The notes under the pieces are model-generated. The model ran no database searches and was not told where the DNA came from. It saw only the letters and a program-made list of their open reading frames with translations. Of a DNA stretch of 64,000 nt, positions 53,720 through 62,472 are shown in pieces; position 1 is the stretch's first letter, and every line of letters begins with the position of its first letter. The DNA lies in the NCBI RefSeq assembly GCF_000425745.1, contig NZ_AUEA01000003.1, positions 408,036 through 472,035 on the forward strand. The letters run 5' to 3'. The position numbers and the translations under genes are program-made. The DNA comes from Pseudomonas cremoricolorata DSM 17059 = NBRC 16634 (lineage in GTDB: Bacteria; Pseudomonadota; Gammaproteobacteria; Pseudomonadales; Pseudomonadaceae).

Positions 53720-53875
53720 ATGAACCGCCGCAAGAAGATCAATCAGCTGCTCAAGGCCAACGCCAAGAAGGCCAGCGCCAAACTGGCCCCGCGCAGCAGC
53801 AAGCCCCGCTACATCAGCAAGGCCGACCGCGCCCGGCTCGACGCCGAAGGCGCGGCACCATCAAGCGCCGAGTGA
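53720..53875 (+). CDS. DUF2986 small basic protein
   Basis: This 51-residue frame starts MNRRKKINQLLKANAKKASA and continues KLAPRSSKPRYISKADRARL, matching the small DUF2986 family conserved in Pseudomonas and related bacteria. It is strongly basic at the N terminus and helical. The function is unknown; binding to nucleic acid or ribosomes is possible given its charge. It lies 43 bases after the operon terminator and has its own upstream region. Confidence 0.8.
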   Translation: MNRRKKINQLLKANAKKASAKLAPRSSKPRYISKADRARLDAEGAAPSSAE

Positions 53876-53917
53876 GCACACTCAAGCCGTATCACCGGCG
53901 CCGCTAGCCCTGACCGA

Positions 53918-54133
53918 TCATTCGGTGCGGGCGGTGCCGTTGTCCCTTGGCACTTGGGAGTCCTGGTCAGAACCGGGATTGCCCGGCGGCGGGTTCCAGT
54001 CCTCGGGGCGCTTGCCCGCAGGCGTATCCCCAGGAGCCTGCTTAGGCTCTGAAGGGGTCTGTTCGAGCCCCGAGCCATGGCCTTCGCCAGTGTCCGGAGT
54101 GTCTTTAGCGGGGCCGTTGTTGTCGCCAGTCAT
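53918..54133 (-). CDS. 71-residue polar, proline-rich hypothetical protein
   Basis: An ATG at 54133 with GGAG close upstream opens a 71-codon frame. The product is Gly/Pro/Asp/Glu-rich (TGDNNGPAKDTPDTGEGHGS, KRPEDWNPPPGNPGSDQDSQ) and probably disordered, with no signal peptide. Similar short polar proteins are common near stress genes in Pseudomonas, but I cannot name a family. It is convergent with the DUF2986 gene. Confidence 0.6.
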   Translation of the reverse strand: MTGDNNGPAKDTPDTGEGHGSGLEQTPSEPKQAPGDTPAGKRPEDWNPPPGNPGSDQDSQVPRDNGTARTE

Positions 54134-54324
54134 GATCGATCTCCACGGTTGCATGCAGGCCATCTGCATATGAAATTTCGGCACCTGCGCTGACCGCTCG
54201 GTGCCCCAGACTGGACGAACGGTCGTGGAGCGGACAAGCTGTCGCCTCGTGCGCACTATCGTCTCGGACCATCAAGGCTTCTGCGCCGTTCACCGTGCTT
54301 TCGTCATTCAAGGAATTTTCCACC

Positions 54325-54648
54325 ATGAAACGCTATTTCGCCCTTGCCGCCCTCTTCGTCCTGGCCGGTTGCAGCAGCAGCACGCCTGTGCCCAACGTCC
54401 CGGATCTCAATGGCAAATGCGATGAAGTGGCCAGCTTCGACATGGCGTTCAGCCGCTTCGACGAGGCGGCGCAGGAGATCGCCCACGGCAGCGGCTGCTT
54501 CGTGCAGACCAACACCGCGGCCACCGGCTCGATCAAGCCCAATCCGGTCAAAGGTGAAATGACCCGCCGCGAAGCGGTGCAGGCGAGCATCCAGGCCACG
54601 GGCCTGAAAATCACCAACCATCAGCCCGACCAAGTCACTGTCGAATAA
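54325..54648 (+). CDS. small lipoprotein with STN-like fold
   Basis: This 107-residue protein has a lipoprotein signal (RYFALAALFVLAGC, Cys at about 15). The body (FDEAAQEIAHGSGCFVQTNT, VKGEMTRREAVQASIQATGL, KITNHQPDQVTVE) resembles a secretin/TonB short N-terminal (STN) domain, which mediates protein contacts in the periplasm. An AAGGA precedes the ATG. A stand-alone lipidated STN domain is unusual, and its partner is not in the window. Confidence 0.8.
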   Translation: MKRYFALAALFVLAGCSSSTPVPNVPDLNGKCDEVASFDMAFSRFDEAAQEIAHGSGCFVQTNTAATGSIKPNPVKGEMTRREAVQASIQATGLKITNHQPDQVTVE

Positions 54649-54675
54649 AAAAAACGGCGGGCTCAAGGCCCGCCG
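54647..54675 (-). terminator. intrinsic terminator for the minus-strand small gene
   Basis: An 8-bp GC stem (CGGCGGGC and GCCCGCCG, 5-base loop) is followed on the minus strand by eight T residues, a classical rho-independent terminator. It lies just after the stop of the gene at 54682-54798 and at the end of the STN-like lipoprotein gene. Confidence 0.75.
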
Positions 54676-54681
54676 CATGAC

Positions 54682-54798
54682 TCATTCCGCGCCAGGCGGA
54701 ATGCCGTCCTTGTTCTTGTCCCTGAGTCGCTCGTGCTCCTCTTCGGTGGAGTGGGCGGGAACGTCAGGTTGTTTCGGGGGTTGCTGCTGTTCGCTCAT
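54682..54798 (-). CDS. 38-residue polar small protein
   Basis: An ATG at 54798 follows GAGG by about 9 bases and opens 38 codons (MSEQQQPPKQPDVPAHSTEE, then HERLRDKNKDGIPPGAE) to TGA. A rho-independent terminator immediately after the stop codon on the same strand supports a real transcript. The protein is acidic and polar with no membrane segment. Function unknown. Confidence 0.6.
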   Translation of the reverse strand: MSEQQQPPKQPDVPAHSTEEEHERLRDKNKDGIPPGAE

Positions 54799-54873
54799 GG
54801 CACTGCCCTCTGCATGGTGTCATGGCATTGGGCAATGCGCGGCGCCGGGCGTTCACAACGATTGGCGCTGTGC

Positions 54874-55119
54874 TCAGCGCTTGCCCAGCTTCGGCTGGAT
54901 GACGCTGGTGTAGAGGAAGTAGCCACCAGCGACTTCCAGCACCGCCAGCACGCCGTAACCCACACTGAACATGAACGATGAAGCAATGAATGCGACGGCC
55001 ACGATGCCAGCGAAGATCTGCAGAATCTGCAGGGTCTTGGCGCTGACCGAAACCTTGCCGTTGACCAGGTAACCGGCGGCCAGGCCGATCAGAATACCTA
55101 CGATGATGCGTGCGAACAT
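54874..55119 (-). CDS. 81-residue inner-membrane protein
   Basis: This protein has three hydrophobic segments: ARIIVGILIGLAAGYLV, LQIFAGIVAVAFIASSFMF and YGVLAVLEVAGGYFLYT. Short basic loops separate them and it ends in PKLGKR. A strong AAAGGAG precedes the ATG at 55119. It is about 75 bases upstream of the 38-residue gene on the same strand, so they could share a transcript. I do not recognise a named family. Confidence 0.75.
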   Translation of the reverse strand: MFARIIVGILIGLAAGYLVNGKVSVSAKTLQILQIFAGIVAVAFIASSFMFSVGYGVLAVLEVAGGYFLYTSVIQPKLGKR

Positions 55120-55387
55120 GTCGTCTCCTTTGCCGGCAGCGTGCCGATGATGGGTAGGTCAAGCGGCTCCATCTTGGCACAATGCGCCGACCAGCACGTC
55201 ACCCGGAACGACACCACAGAGCATCCATCTGCGACACATCCGGGCTCGGGCGAGGCTCTAGTGCAGGCCCGATCGATTCCACCACGCGCCACCATTGGTC
55301 ATTCCAGCGAGCGTTGTGCGCTGCGTTGTGGTCATAGCGGGTGCAGGCCGGCTTTTCCGGCCTCGTCAGCGAATGGGGAGAGACGAC

Positions 55388-55600
55388 ATGGCAGTTACGG
55401 TGAAGAAACTCGAAGGCCAGGACATACCCCCCGAGCGCCGCGGCGACGGGGTCACGCAGGTCTTTCGCGTCACCGACCAGCGCGGCACTGAACATTTCCT
55501 CGACAGCGACGAGGACGCGGCGAAAATCGCCGTGTCGCTGAGCGAGCCAGCCCCATCGGCAGACTCGCCCAACCTTGAGCCAACTGATCGCGACGATTAA
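55388..55600 (+). CDS. 70-residue hypothetical protein
   Basis: The ATG at 55388 is preceded by GGGAGAG. The product ([40 protein letters not shown]) looks like a small beta-rich domain with a polar tail. It has no signal or membrane segment and I do not recognise its family. The stop overlaps the stop of the minus-strand PAS gene, so the two are convergent. Confidence 0.65.
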   Translation: MAVTVKKLEGQDIPPERRGDGVTQVFRVTDQRGTEHFLDSDEDAAKIAVSLSEPAPSADSPNLEPTDRDD

Positions 55601-56958
55601 CGCGCGATCATGCTCGCCGCCTGCTCGGTGGCCTCGGTGGTGCGCGTTGCCAGCTTGCGGACCTCATCTGCCACCACGGCAAAACCACGCCCGGCCTCAC
55701 CTGCCCGCGCCGCCTCGATGGCGGCATTGAGCGCCAGCAGGTTGGTCTGGCTGGCGATGCTCTGAATCGTCGCCACGATGCTCGACAGCTTGGCGATGTT
55801 GGCCTCGAGGTTTTTCTGGTAATCGGCCTGGGTGTCGCGCAGTGCTTGTTGCTCGTGCTCCAGGTTGATGTCCACCAGCGCCCCGACCACCCGCAGCGGC
55901 AGGCCATCGTGACTGCGGCGGGTCTGCCCGCGGGCCCGGAACCAGCGATAGGTGCCGTTGCGGTGCTTGAGTCGGTACTCGATGTCGAAAGGCGTCTTGC
56001 CGCTGCGGTCGCTCAAGTGCGCGCCGAAAGCGGCCAGGCTGCGCTCCTTGTCTTCCGGGTGCAGACGCGAGGCCCAGCTGTCCAGCACATCGGGAAACTC
56101 CTCGATGGTCTCGAAGCCCAGCAGACGGCGGAACTGCGGCGACCACCAGAACGGGTTGCGCGGGTTGACCGGATCGCCGGCGATCACTTCCATGTCCCAC
56201 AGACCATCGGAAAGCATCTCGCGGGCCAGTTCGAAGCGGGTGATGATCACCTCATGCTCGCGGTCGCGCTCAAGCTCATCGTGAATGTCGCGCAACGAAC
56301 CTGCCACGCGGATCGGCGTGCCCTTGCTGTCACGCAGGGTTTCGCCCTGGGCGTAGAACCAGCGGTAGCTGCCATCCTTCATCGCCAGACGGTTTTTCAC
56401 CCGGTACGGGGTCATCCCGGAGCGGTCGTTCAAATGCCGGGCGAAGGCATCCAATGTGGCTTGTTTGTCCTGCGGGTGCAGGCGGTCGGCCCAGCTCGCG
56501 AGCACATTGGGAAAATCGTGCTCGCCTTGAAAGCCCAACAACTGGCGAAGCTGTTGCGACCACCAGAAGACGTTGTGCGGATTGACCGGATCACCGGCAA
56601 CCACCTCCATGTCCCACAGGCCTTCACTGGATGCGCGGTTGACCAGATCGAAACGCACTTCGTGCAGGCGTGCGGCAGCGCTGGCATCGGCCAGCTCCGC
56701 GCTGGTATCGCTGATCTGCTGTTGCAGGTACTCGAGGCGCCGGGCGTGCGCCTGCTCGGTGCCCTGCAACCTGAGCCAGGCGTCGTTGACCGCCTCGGCT
56801 TCGGCGCAGCCACTGACCTGCGGCGGGCGATGGTTGACCACCGCCTGAATGAGTTGATGCAGCGCGCGGCGGTCGCGGCGTGGGGCGAGGAAGGTGAACA
56901 TGGAACGGTGGACCTCTGAAGAAAAAATGGCCGCGTCCCTGGCACCTGAAGGAGTCAT
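55597..56958 (-). CDS. soluble PAS-PAS chemoreceptor-like protein
   Basis: This 453-residue cytoplasmic protein has an N-terminal helical region, two PAS domains of the same type (each with GLWDMEV-x-AGDPVNP-x-N and FWWS segments, about residues 110-235 and 240-360) and a short C-terminal part of an MCP signalling domain. That part contains the conserved tip ([20 protein letters not shown] and [13 protein letters not shown]) but stops about 20 residues after it (EQAASMIAR). The returning helix and adaptation sites are absent, which distinguishes it from BdlA or Aer. It may still contact CheA/CheW or act by dimerising with other receptors. The start at 56958 has AGGAG upstream; 56901 and 56985 are alternatives. 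Confidence 0.87.
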   Translation of the reverse strand: MTPSGARDAAIFSSEVHRSMFTFLAPRRDRRALHQLIQAVVNHRPPQVSGCAEAEAVNDAWLRLQGTEQAHARRLEYLQQQISDTSAELADASAAARLHEVRFDLVNRASSEGLWDMEVVAGDPVNPHNVFWWSQQLRQLLGFQGEHDFPNVLASWADRLHPQDKQATLDAFARHLNDRSGMTPYRVKNRLAMKDGSYRWFYAQGETLRDSKGTPIRVAGSLRDIHDELERDREHEVIITRFELAREMLSDGLWDMEVIAGDPVNPRNPFWWSPQFRRLLGFETIEEFPDVLDSWASRLHPEDKERSLAAFGAHLSDRSGKTPFDIEYRLKHRNGTYRWFRARGQTRRSHDGLPLRVVGALVDINLEHEQQALRDTQADYQKNLEANIAKLSSIVATIQSIASQTNLLALNAAIEAARAGEAGRGFAVVADEVRKLATRTTEATEQAASMIAR

Positions 56959-57213
56959 CGGCGGCTCCTGAATTTTCTGTAGCATTTTGTTTCATCTATT
57001 GATGGCTCGACGCCACTAGCAGACCTGTGGTCAGCGCAAGCGGTTCCAAGCCCCTGGCAAAAGTTCGCTCAGCCCGTTGCGGACTACGGGTGCTCAACAC
57101 CCTGCCGACTTGCATCGACCGCATGGCTTGTCTAGGGTGGGCGCTTCCGAGCAAGCGCAGGTGACGACCTTGATGCGTGAGTACCGCAACAGCGAACTTG
57201 ATGGTGGGCAGCG

Positions 57214-57486
57214 ATGACGGGGCTGTGGAGCTGGTTCAGAGGCCTGCTCAGCCGCAGCCCGGCGACTACGCCTGCCCAGCCTGCTGTCAGTAGTGCGCCC
57301 TCTGCTTCGTCTGGTCACGGCACACTGCCGGTGGTGCCCCCGACCCTGGGGGATACCCTGACCTACAGTCGTCATGATGATCCCTGTGCGGGCCGCCATA
57401 CTGGCGGTGATTTTTGTGGCGACGGCGCCAGCTACGATGGCGGGGGCGATGGCGGTGGGGGGGACGGTGGCGGCGGCAGTGATTAG
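57214..57486 (+). CDS. 90-residue protein with glycine-rich tail
   Basis: The frame has a short amphipathic start (MTGLWSWFRGLLSRS), a Ser/Pro/Ala linker (ATTPAQPAVSSAPSASSGHG), and a tail with Cys at 58 and 68 (DDPCAGRHTGGDFCGDG). It ends with repeats of Gly-Gly-Gly-Asp. There is no clear ribosome-binding site, but codon use is normal and this type of Gly-rich ending is seen in short Pseudomonas proteins. Function unknown. The region before it (56959-57213) holds no other gene that I can support. Confidence 0.55.
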   Translation: MTGLWSWFRGLLSRSPATTPAQPAVSSAPSASSGHGTLPVVPPTLGDTLTYSRHDDPCAGRHTGGDFCGDGASYDGGGDGGGGDGGGGSD

Positions 57487-57572
57487 GCGTGCGCTCGGAG
57501 TCACCTCTACGCCCCGCAACTTCAATGAACACGCCTTGACCTGAAACGCTTGACCTACTAATTCCGGGTTTC

Positions 57573-57594
57573 GGAAACGCCCTACAACTTATTA
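57573..57594 (+). promoter_or_regulatory. GGAAAC-N5-ACAACTTATTA element before tssF
   Basis: This 22-base element is repeated nearly exactly (19 of 22 positions) at 59588-59609, ahead of vgrG. It lies 55 bases upstream of the tssF ATG. The position suits a shared promoter or activator site, but it matches no binding motif I know with certainty. Confidence 0.5.
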
Positions 57595-57649
57595 TCAACT
57601 TCATCGACTAACATCGGCAGCCCTGGCTATTGAACAGGCACGCACATTC

Positions 57650-59413
57650 ATGAAGTTCAAGGACTGTTTCCTGCAGGAGCAAGGTTATCTGCGCCAACTA
57701 GGCGATGACTTCGTAAAAGACGACCCGCGCCTGGCACCTTTTCTTGGAAGTTCGGCTTCCGACCCTGATGTCGAGTACTTGATGGAGCACTTCGCCTTTC
57801 TCGCCACGCGTTTGGTGATGAAGGTCGAAGATGATCTGCCGGAACTCACTCATCCCCTGCTTCAACTGCATTACCCCAACGCGCTGCGTCCACTGCCAAG
57901 CATGACGCTGATACAGTTTCGCCCTGTCGATCACGCGCTCAGCGAAACGCAACTGCTGCCCAAGGGCACTGCGGTGTTTTCACGACCCATCGACGGTACG
58001 CGCTGCGAGTTCCGCACCTGTGAAGCGCTACCGGTCGCGCCACTGGAAGTTCGCACCATCACCCTGCAGCCCAGCCCAACGGCGCCCAGGCTGCGCATCG
58101 ACCTCAACACCCTGTCGGATCAGCCACTGCAGCGCCTGCGCTGCGCCTCGTTGCGCTTTCAACTGGGCGGCGGTAGTCGTAATGCGCTGACGATCTACCA
58201 ATGGCTGGCGCAGCATCTGCACAAGCTCTACCTGCATGTCGGGCAACGTCGCTTTGCGTTACCTGGCGCGGTGACGTTCGTTGGATTCGAACCTCACGAG
58301 GCACTGTGCCCAGGTCCCAACGAGCACCTCGATGGTCACCGGACATTGGAGGAATTCTTCTGCTACCCCGAACGATTCCATGGCTTTCGTATCGATGGCC
58401 TGGACAGCTACTGGCCTGATGAGGCCGTTGCCCAGGTGCAACTCGAGTTCTGCTTCGACGCCCCGCTACCGGACGATGTACAGATCGACCCAAGCACGGT
58501 TCTGCTCAACTGCATCCCCGCGATCAACCTGTTCAGCCGCTCGGCCGAACCCATCGCGCTTGGCGCGAAGGCCGCTCCGGAGCCTGTAAGAATGAGGCCT
58601 CAGGACTGCGCTGAAGACGAAATCTTCAGCCTCGATCAGGTCAGCAGCCAACCCTGCAGAGCCAACGTCGCAGCGCAGATCTACCAGCCCTTCGAAGCCA
58701 TCGACCGAGCATTTCCCCTGGCTGAAGCGCAAACCTCGCTGTACTACAGGCTCGACATCGAGCACGAACCGGTCAATGACAAGGTCATCCACAAGGTTGC
58801 GCTGGTGCAGCACAACCTTGAACCGTGCCTGCACCAGCACGAGCAGTTGAACATCGAGCTGACCTGCAGCAATGGCAATAGACCGCAACGACTGGGCATA
58901 GGCGATGTCGGCGGCGTTACCCAGGACACCCCTTCGTTCGTCACCTACCGCAACCTGACCATCCCGACCCGCAGCTATCCACCCCTTTTGCAAAGTGGCG
59001 GTGACGGCAAGCATCATTGGGCACTGATCTCCAACCTCTCACCCAACGATCTGTCGCTTTCATCCCCCGCCGCGCTTGCCGCAGTCATCAAGGCCTACGA
59101 CTTCGTCGGGGAGCACGACGTGCAACAACGACGCCGTACCCAACAGCGCCTGGACGCCATCACGCAGATACACAGCGAGCCCTGCGACTGGTTGATCCGC
59201 GGCCTGCCGGTACGTGGCAAACGCACGACCTTGCACATCGATCCGGCGGGTTTCGAGTGTGAAGGCGAGCTGCAGCTGTTCGGCAATGTGCTGTCTCACT
59301 TCATGGCGCTGTATGCCAGCAGCCATTCTTTTCATCAGTTGCAGATCGTCAACACGGCCACCAGCGCCTGTCAGCAGTGGCCCGCCCTCAGTGGCCGGCA
59401 CGCTGTGATGTGA
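57650..59413 (+). CDS. tssF: type VI secretion baseplate protein TssF
   Basis: This 587-residue protein matches TssF (VasA/ImpG), a T6SS baseplate subunit. The family opening LQEQGYLRQLGDDFVKDDPR and the segment SDPDVEYLMEHFAFLATRLV are present, followed by DDLPELTHPLLQLHYPNALRP and SMTLIQFRPVD. The C-terminal part has VKAYDFVGEHD-like residues and GFECEGELQLFGNVLSHFMAL. Length is near the family norm (about 600), so it is intact. It stands without tssE, tssG or other core genes; instead vgrG and an Rhs gene follow. It is probably a spare or specialised baseplate subunit for that spike. Confidence 0.9.
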   Translation: MKFKDCFLQEQGYLRQLGDDFVKDDPRLAPFLGSSASDPDVEYLMEHFAFLATRLVMKVEDDLPELTHPLLQLHYPNALRPLPSMTLIQFRPVDHALSETQLLPKGTAVFSRPIDGTRCEFRTCEALPVAPLEVRTITLQPSPTAPRLRIDLNTLSDQPLQRLRCASLRFQLGGGSRNALTIYQWLAQHLHKLYLHVGQRRFALPGAVTFVGFEPHEALCPGPNEHLDGHRTLEEFFCYPERFHGFRIDGLDSYWPDEAVAQVQLEFCFDAPLPDDVQIDPSTVLLNCIPAINLFSRSAEPIALGAKAAPEPVRMRPQDCAEDEIFSLDQVSSQPCRANVAAQIYQPFEAIDRAFPLAEAQTSLYYRLDIEHEPVNDKVIHKVALVQHNLEPCLHQHEQLNIELTCSNGNRPQRLGIGDVGGVTQDTPSFVTYRNLTIPTRSYPPLLQSGGDGKHHWALISNLSPNDLSLSSPAALAAVIKAYDFVGEHDVQQRRRTQQRLDAITQIHSEPCDWLIRGLPVRGKRTTLHIDPAGFECEGELQLFGNVLSHFMALYASSHSFHQLQIVNTATSACQQWPALSGRHAVM

Positions 59414-59730
59414 CCCGGCGCCCCGATTGAAGGCGGCCCTCTGAAACGATTACGTAATAGTGCTGAACCTAACAGGCAACATGTTGTAACTAACTTGCAG
59501 AGGATGGTGTTGCAATGATTCCAATAGCGAGCCACTGACATGAATCAATGATCGCGGTGTGACTTAAAGAGCAGTCGATACAACTAAGGAAACTTCCCAC
59601 AACTTATTAGGAACGCGTCTGAACTACATGGAAGTGGTTCCCCGGTATGGTCCTTGGCGCCCTGTTCGATGCGCCCTGCAAGTGCTCGATGACAGAGCGC
59701 TGCCCAAAGGACTGTCCCGCAGGAGACCGC
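59414..59730 (+). other. vgrG upstream region
   Basis: This 317-base region is relatively A/T-rich for the window. It carries the shared element at 59588-59609 (listed separately), and a dyad-like ACATGTTGTAACTAACTTGC segment near 59478-59497. I see no further gene. An open frame extends upstream of vgrG to 59647 but lacks a ribosome-binding site there. Confidence 0.45.
59588..59609 (+). promoter_or_regulatory. GGAAAC-N5-ACAACTTATTA element before vgrG
   Basis: The second copy of the element found before tssF, with the same 5-base spacing (TTCCC here, GCCCT there). It lies about 120 bases upstream of the vgrG ATG at 59731. The repeat suggests co-regulation of tssF and vgrG. Confidence 0.5.
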
Positions 59731-62472
59731 ATGAGCAACGTGCAGGAAGTGCGCTTCACCTTCAGCACCCCGGCCGATGAGGCCATCGCCTTCGATGTCG
59801 TGTCGTTCGAACTGACCGAGGGCGTCAGCGAGCTGTACCGGCTGGAAATCGAGCTGGCCAGCTTCACCGATCAGGCCGATTTCGCCGCCCTGCTCGACCA
59901 GCCCGCCGTGCTGACCCTCTGGCAGCAGCAACGCCCGGTCCGCCATGTCCACGGCCTGATCAGCAGCTTCGAGCAGGGCAAGACCGGCCATCGCCGCACG
60001 CGCTACCGCGCCGTGATCGAACCGCAACTGGCTCGCGCCGCCCTGCAATCGGACTGGCGCATCTTTCAACTGCGCTCCGTGCCGCAGTTGCTCGAGGCAC
60101 TGTCTGGCGAACGCCGCTGGGGCACCCTCACCCAGTACCTGGTCGACCCGCACCAGCCTCGTGAGTTCTGCGTCCAGGCCGGTGACCTGGACCTGGATTT
60201 TTTCTGGCGCCTGTGCGCCGAGGAAGGCCTGCTGTCGATTTTCCAGCACAGCCAGGACAGTCATGGGTTGATACAGACCGATCGCATCCACCAGCTTGGC
60301 GCGCTCGAAGGCGAGCCGGTGCGCTATGTCGCCAACCCAGGCGGCCTGCAGCAGCAACCCTGCCTGCAGCATTTCACCTACCGCGAGCAGGTGCGCAGCA
60401 GCCGTCAGGTGCAGCGCGATTACACCTTCACCCATCCGCGCTACAACCATGAACACGTCATGTTGCCGCGGCACATGGGCAATCAGCGCGCCGCCTACGA
60501 ACGCTACGACTACCCCGGTCGCTACAAGCATGACCACGCGGGTAAACCCTTCACCCAAACCAGAATCGACGCCCTGTTCGGCGATACCCGCGTGGCCGAG
60601 GTCGCAGGCGACGATGCCCGCCTGCAACCCGGCATTGCCTTTGAACTGATCGGCCACCCCCGCGAGGACATGAACATCGCCTGGCGACCGTTGCGCGTCA
60701 CCCATCGAGGTCGCCAGTTCACTGCGCTGGAGGAAGATGCCGCGCAGTCACAAGTCGGTACGTCCTACTCGCTCACCGCCACCCTGATACCCGCCGATGT
60801 CCAATGGCACGCCCCTGCCCGCCCGAAGCCTGTGATCGAAGGTCCGCAGATGGCCACGGTGGTCGGCCCACCGGGTGAGGAAATCTACTGCGACGAACAC
60901 GGCCGCGTGCGCGTGCAGTTCCCTTGGGACAGACGCGGCCAGGACGATGAAAAAAGCTCGTGCTGGGTGCGCGTCACCCAGGCCTGGGCGGGGGCCACCT
61001 GGGGCCACATGGCCATTCCGCGCATCGGCCAGGAAGTGCTGGTGAGTTTTCTTAACGGCGACCCCGATCAACCGATGATCACCGGGCGCAGTTATCACAT
61101 CGTCAACCGCCCGCCCTATCGCCTGCCTGATTTCAAGGCACTCAGTCCGATCCGCAGCAAGGAGCACCACGGCAAACGGCACAACGAACTGCGCCTGGAC
61201 GACACAACCGGGCAGATCAGCGCAGCGCTGATGAGTGATCACGATCACTCGGCGATACACCTGGGCTATCTCACCCACCCGCGCCACGCTGGCGGCAAGC
61301 CGCGGGGACAAGGTTTCGAGCTGCGCACCGACAGCCATGGCGTGCTGCGTGCAGGTGGCGGGTTGCTGCTCACCACCGAATCCCGCGTCCGGGCCAGCGA
61401 ACACCACACAGACCTCGGCGAAACCGCCGAACGCCTGAAGGTGGCGCAGGAGCATCATGCCACCTTCGCCAGCGAAGCCCGCGCTCACCTCGCCCAGGAC
61501 CTAGGCGATCAGGATGAAGTGGGCGATGCTCTGCTGCTCCAGCACGACGCCATTCGTGGCAACGCCGGCAATCCTCAAGCCAATCGTTTCCCCGAGCTGG
61601 CCGACCCGCAATTGGTGCTCGCCAGCCCGACCGGGATCGCCACCAGCACAGCGCAATCGACCCATATCGCCAGCGGCGAACACCTGGGCCTGAGCACTGG
61701 CGGCCACACCAGCCTGGCCATTGGCAAGCGCCTGCTGATCAGCGCCAGTCGCGGCGTGCGGCAGTTCGTGCAGAGCATGGGCTGGCGTCTGGTGGCGGCG
61801 TCAGGCGACATCGACCTCAAGGCCCTGAAGGACAACATCAACCTGCTGGCCAAGCTCAACGTCACCGTAACCGCCGAACGCATCACCCTGAGTGCAAAGG
61901 AAGAACTGATCATCCAGGGCGGCGGCAGCAGCAGCACCTACAACGCAGCCGGCATTCAGCACGCCACGGCGGGCCAGTACACCACCCACGCGACGGATTT
62001 CATTTACAAGGGCTCGAAGAGCCTGGGCGCGGTGTTTCCCGAGGACATCCAGGCGAGCGCTGGCGAGCTTGAATTGTTCCAGCACTATGCCAGCCAGCAT
62101 GCCTATGAGACGGCTGACTACCGCGTGGAAGACGCATTGGGTCAGATGTTCAGCGGCAAACTGAACGGTGAAGGCTTCGCCGGTGTGGCCGGGCTTGCCA
62201 CCGGGCCGGCAAGCGCGGCATTGGGCGCCGACCCGACCGACACCTGGTCACACGCCAGTGCAATTCAACGCTCGGACGAGTCCGCCGCCAGTCCCGACGC
62301 CGTCGACCCTGCCATCGAGGCCGCAGAACAACTTGCGACAACACTGCTCTCAGGCCTTTCGACAGCCAGTCGAGCCGGCCTGGAGAGCCTGTTCAGGCAA
62401 TCTGAAGCCAATCATGCCCATCAGCAATCCCCGTTGTCAGCCGTCGCGCTCATTGGGAGCACGCGAGCATGA
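59731..62472 (+). CDS. vgrG: type VI secretion spike protein VgrG
   Basis: This 913-residue protein is a T6SS spike. The gp27/gp44-like N-terminal part begins VQEVRFTFSTPADEAIAFDV and includes FCVQAGDLDLDFFWRLCAEE. The gp5 OB-fold is at about 373-400 (TVVGPPGEEIYCDEHGRVRV). A long DUF2345 repeat region covers about 627-757 (LVLASPTGIATSTAQ, GDIDLKALKDNINLLAKLNV). The last 150 residues are Ala/Ser-rich without a known enzymatic domain, and may be an adaptor for cargo. AGGAG precedes ATG 59731. The stop overlaps the Rhs gene start by 4 bases, which implies that Rhs is its cargo. Confidence 0.95.
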   Translation: MSNVQEVRFTFSTPADEAIAFDVVSFELTEGVSELYRLEIELASFTDQADFAALLDQPAVLTLWQQQRPVRHVHGLISSFEQGKTGHRRTRYRAVIEPQLARAALQSDWRIFQLRSVPQLLEALSGERRWGTLTQYLVDPHQPREFCVQAGDLDLDFFWRLCAEEGLLSIFQHSQDSHGLIQTDRIHQLGALEGEPVRYVANPGGLQQQPCLQHFTYREQVRSSRQVQRDYTFTHPRYNHEHVMLPRHMGNQRAAYERYDYPGRYKHDHAGKPFTQTRIDALFGDTRVAEVAGDDARLQPGIAFELIGHPREDMNIAWRPLRVTHRGRQFTALEEDAAQSQVGTSYSLTATLIPADVQWHAPARPKPVIEGPQMATVVGPPGEEIYCDEHGRVRVQFPWDRRGQDDEKSSCWVRVTQAWAGATWGHMAIPRIGQEVLVSFLNGDPDQPMITGRSYHIVNRPPYRLPDFKALSPIRSKEHHGKRHNELRLDDTTGQISAALMSDHDHSAIHLGYLTHPRHAGGKPRGQGFELRTDSHGVLRAGGGLLLTTESRVRASEHHTDLGETAERLKVAQEHHATFASEARAHLAQDLGDQDEVGDALLLQHDAIRGNAGNPQANRFPELADPQLVLASPTGIATSTAQSTHIASGEHLGLSTGGHTSLAIGKRLLISASRGVRQFVQSMGWRLVAASGDIDLKALKDNINLLAKLNVTVTAERITLSAKEELIIQGGGSSSTYNAAGIQHATAGQYTTHATDFIYKGSKSLGAVFPEDIQASAGELELFQHYASQHAYETADYRVEDALGQMFSGKLNGEGFAGVAGLATGPASAALGADPTDTWSHASAIQRSDESAASPDAVDPAIEAAEQLATTLLSGLSTASRAGLESLFRQSEANHAHQQSPLSAVALIGSTRA

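Noticed and set aside
59647..59730. N-terminal extension of VgrG
   Set aside because: The homologous region begins at 59731, which has AGGAG at correct spacing. The extension has no family match.
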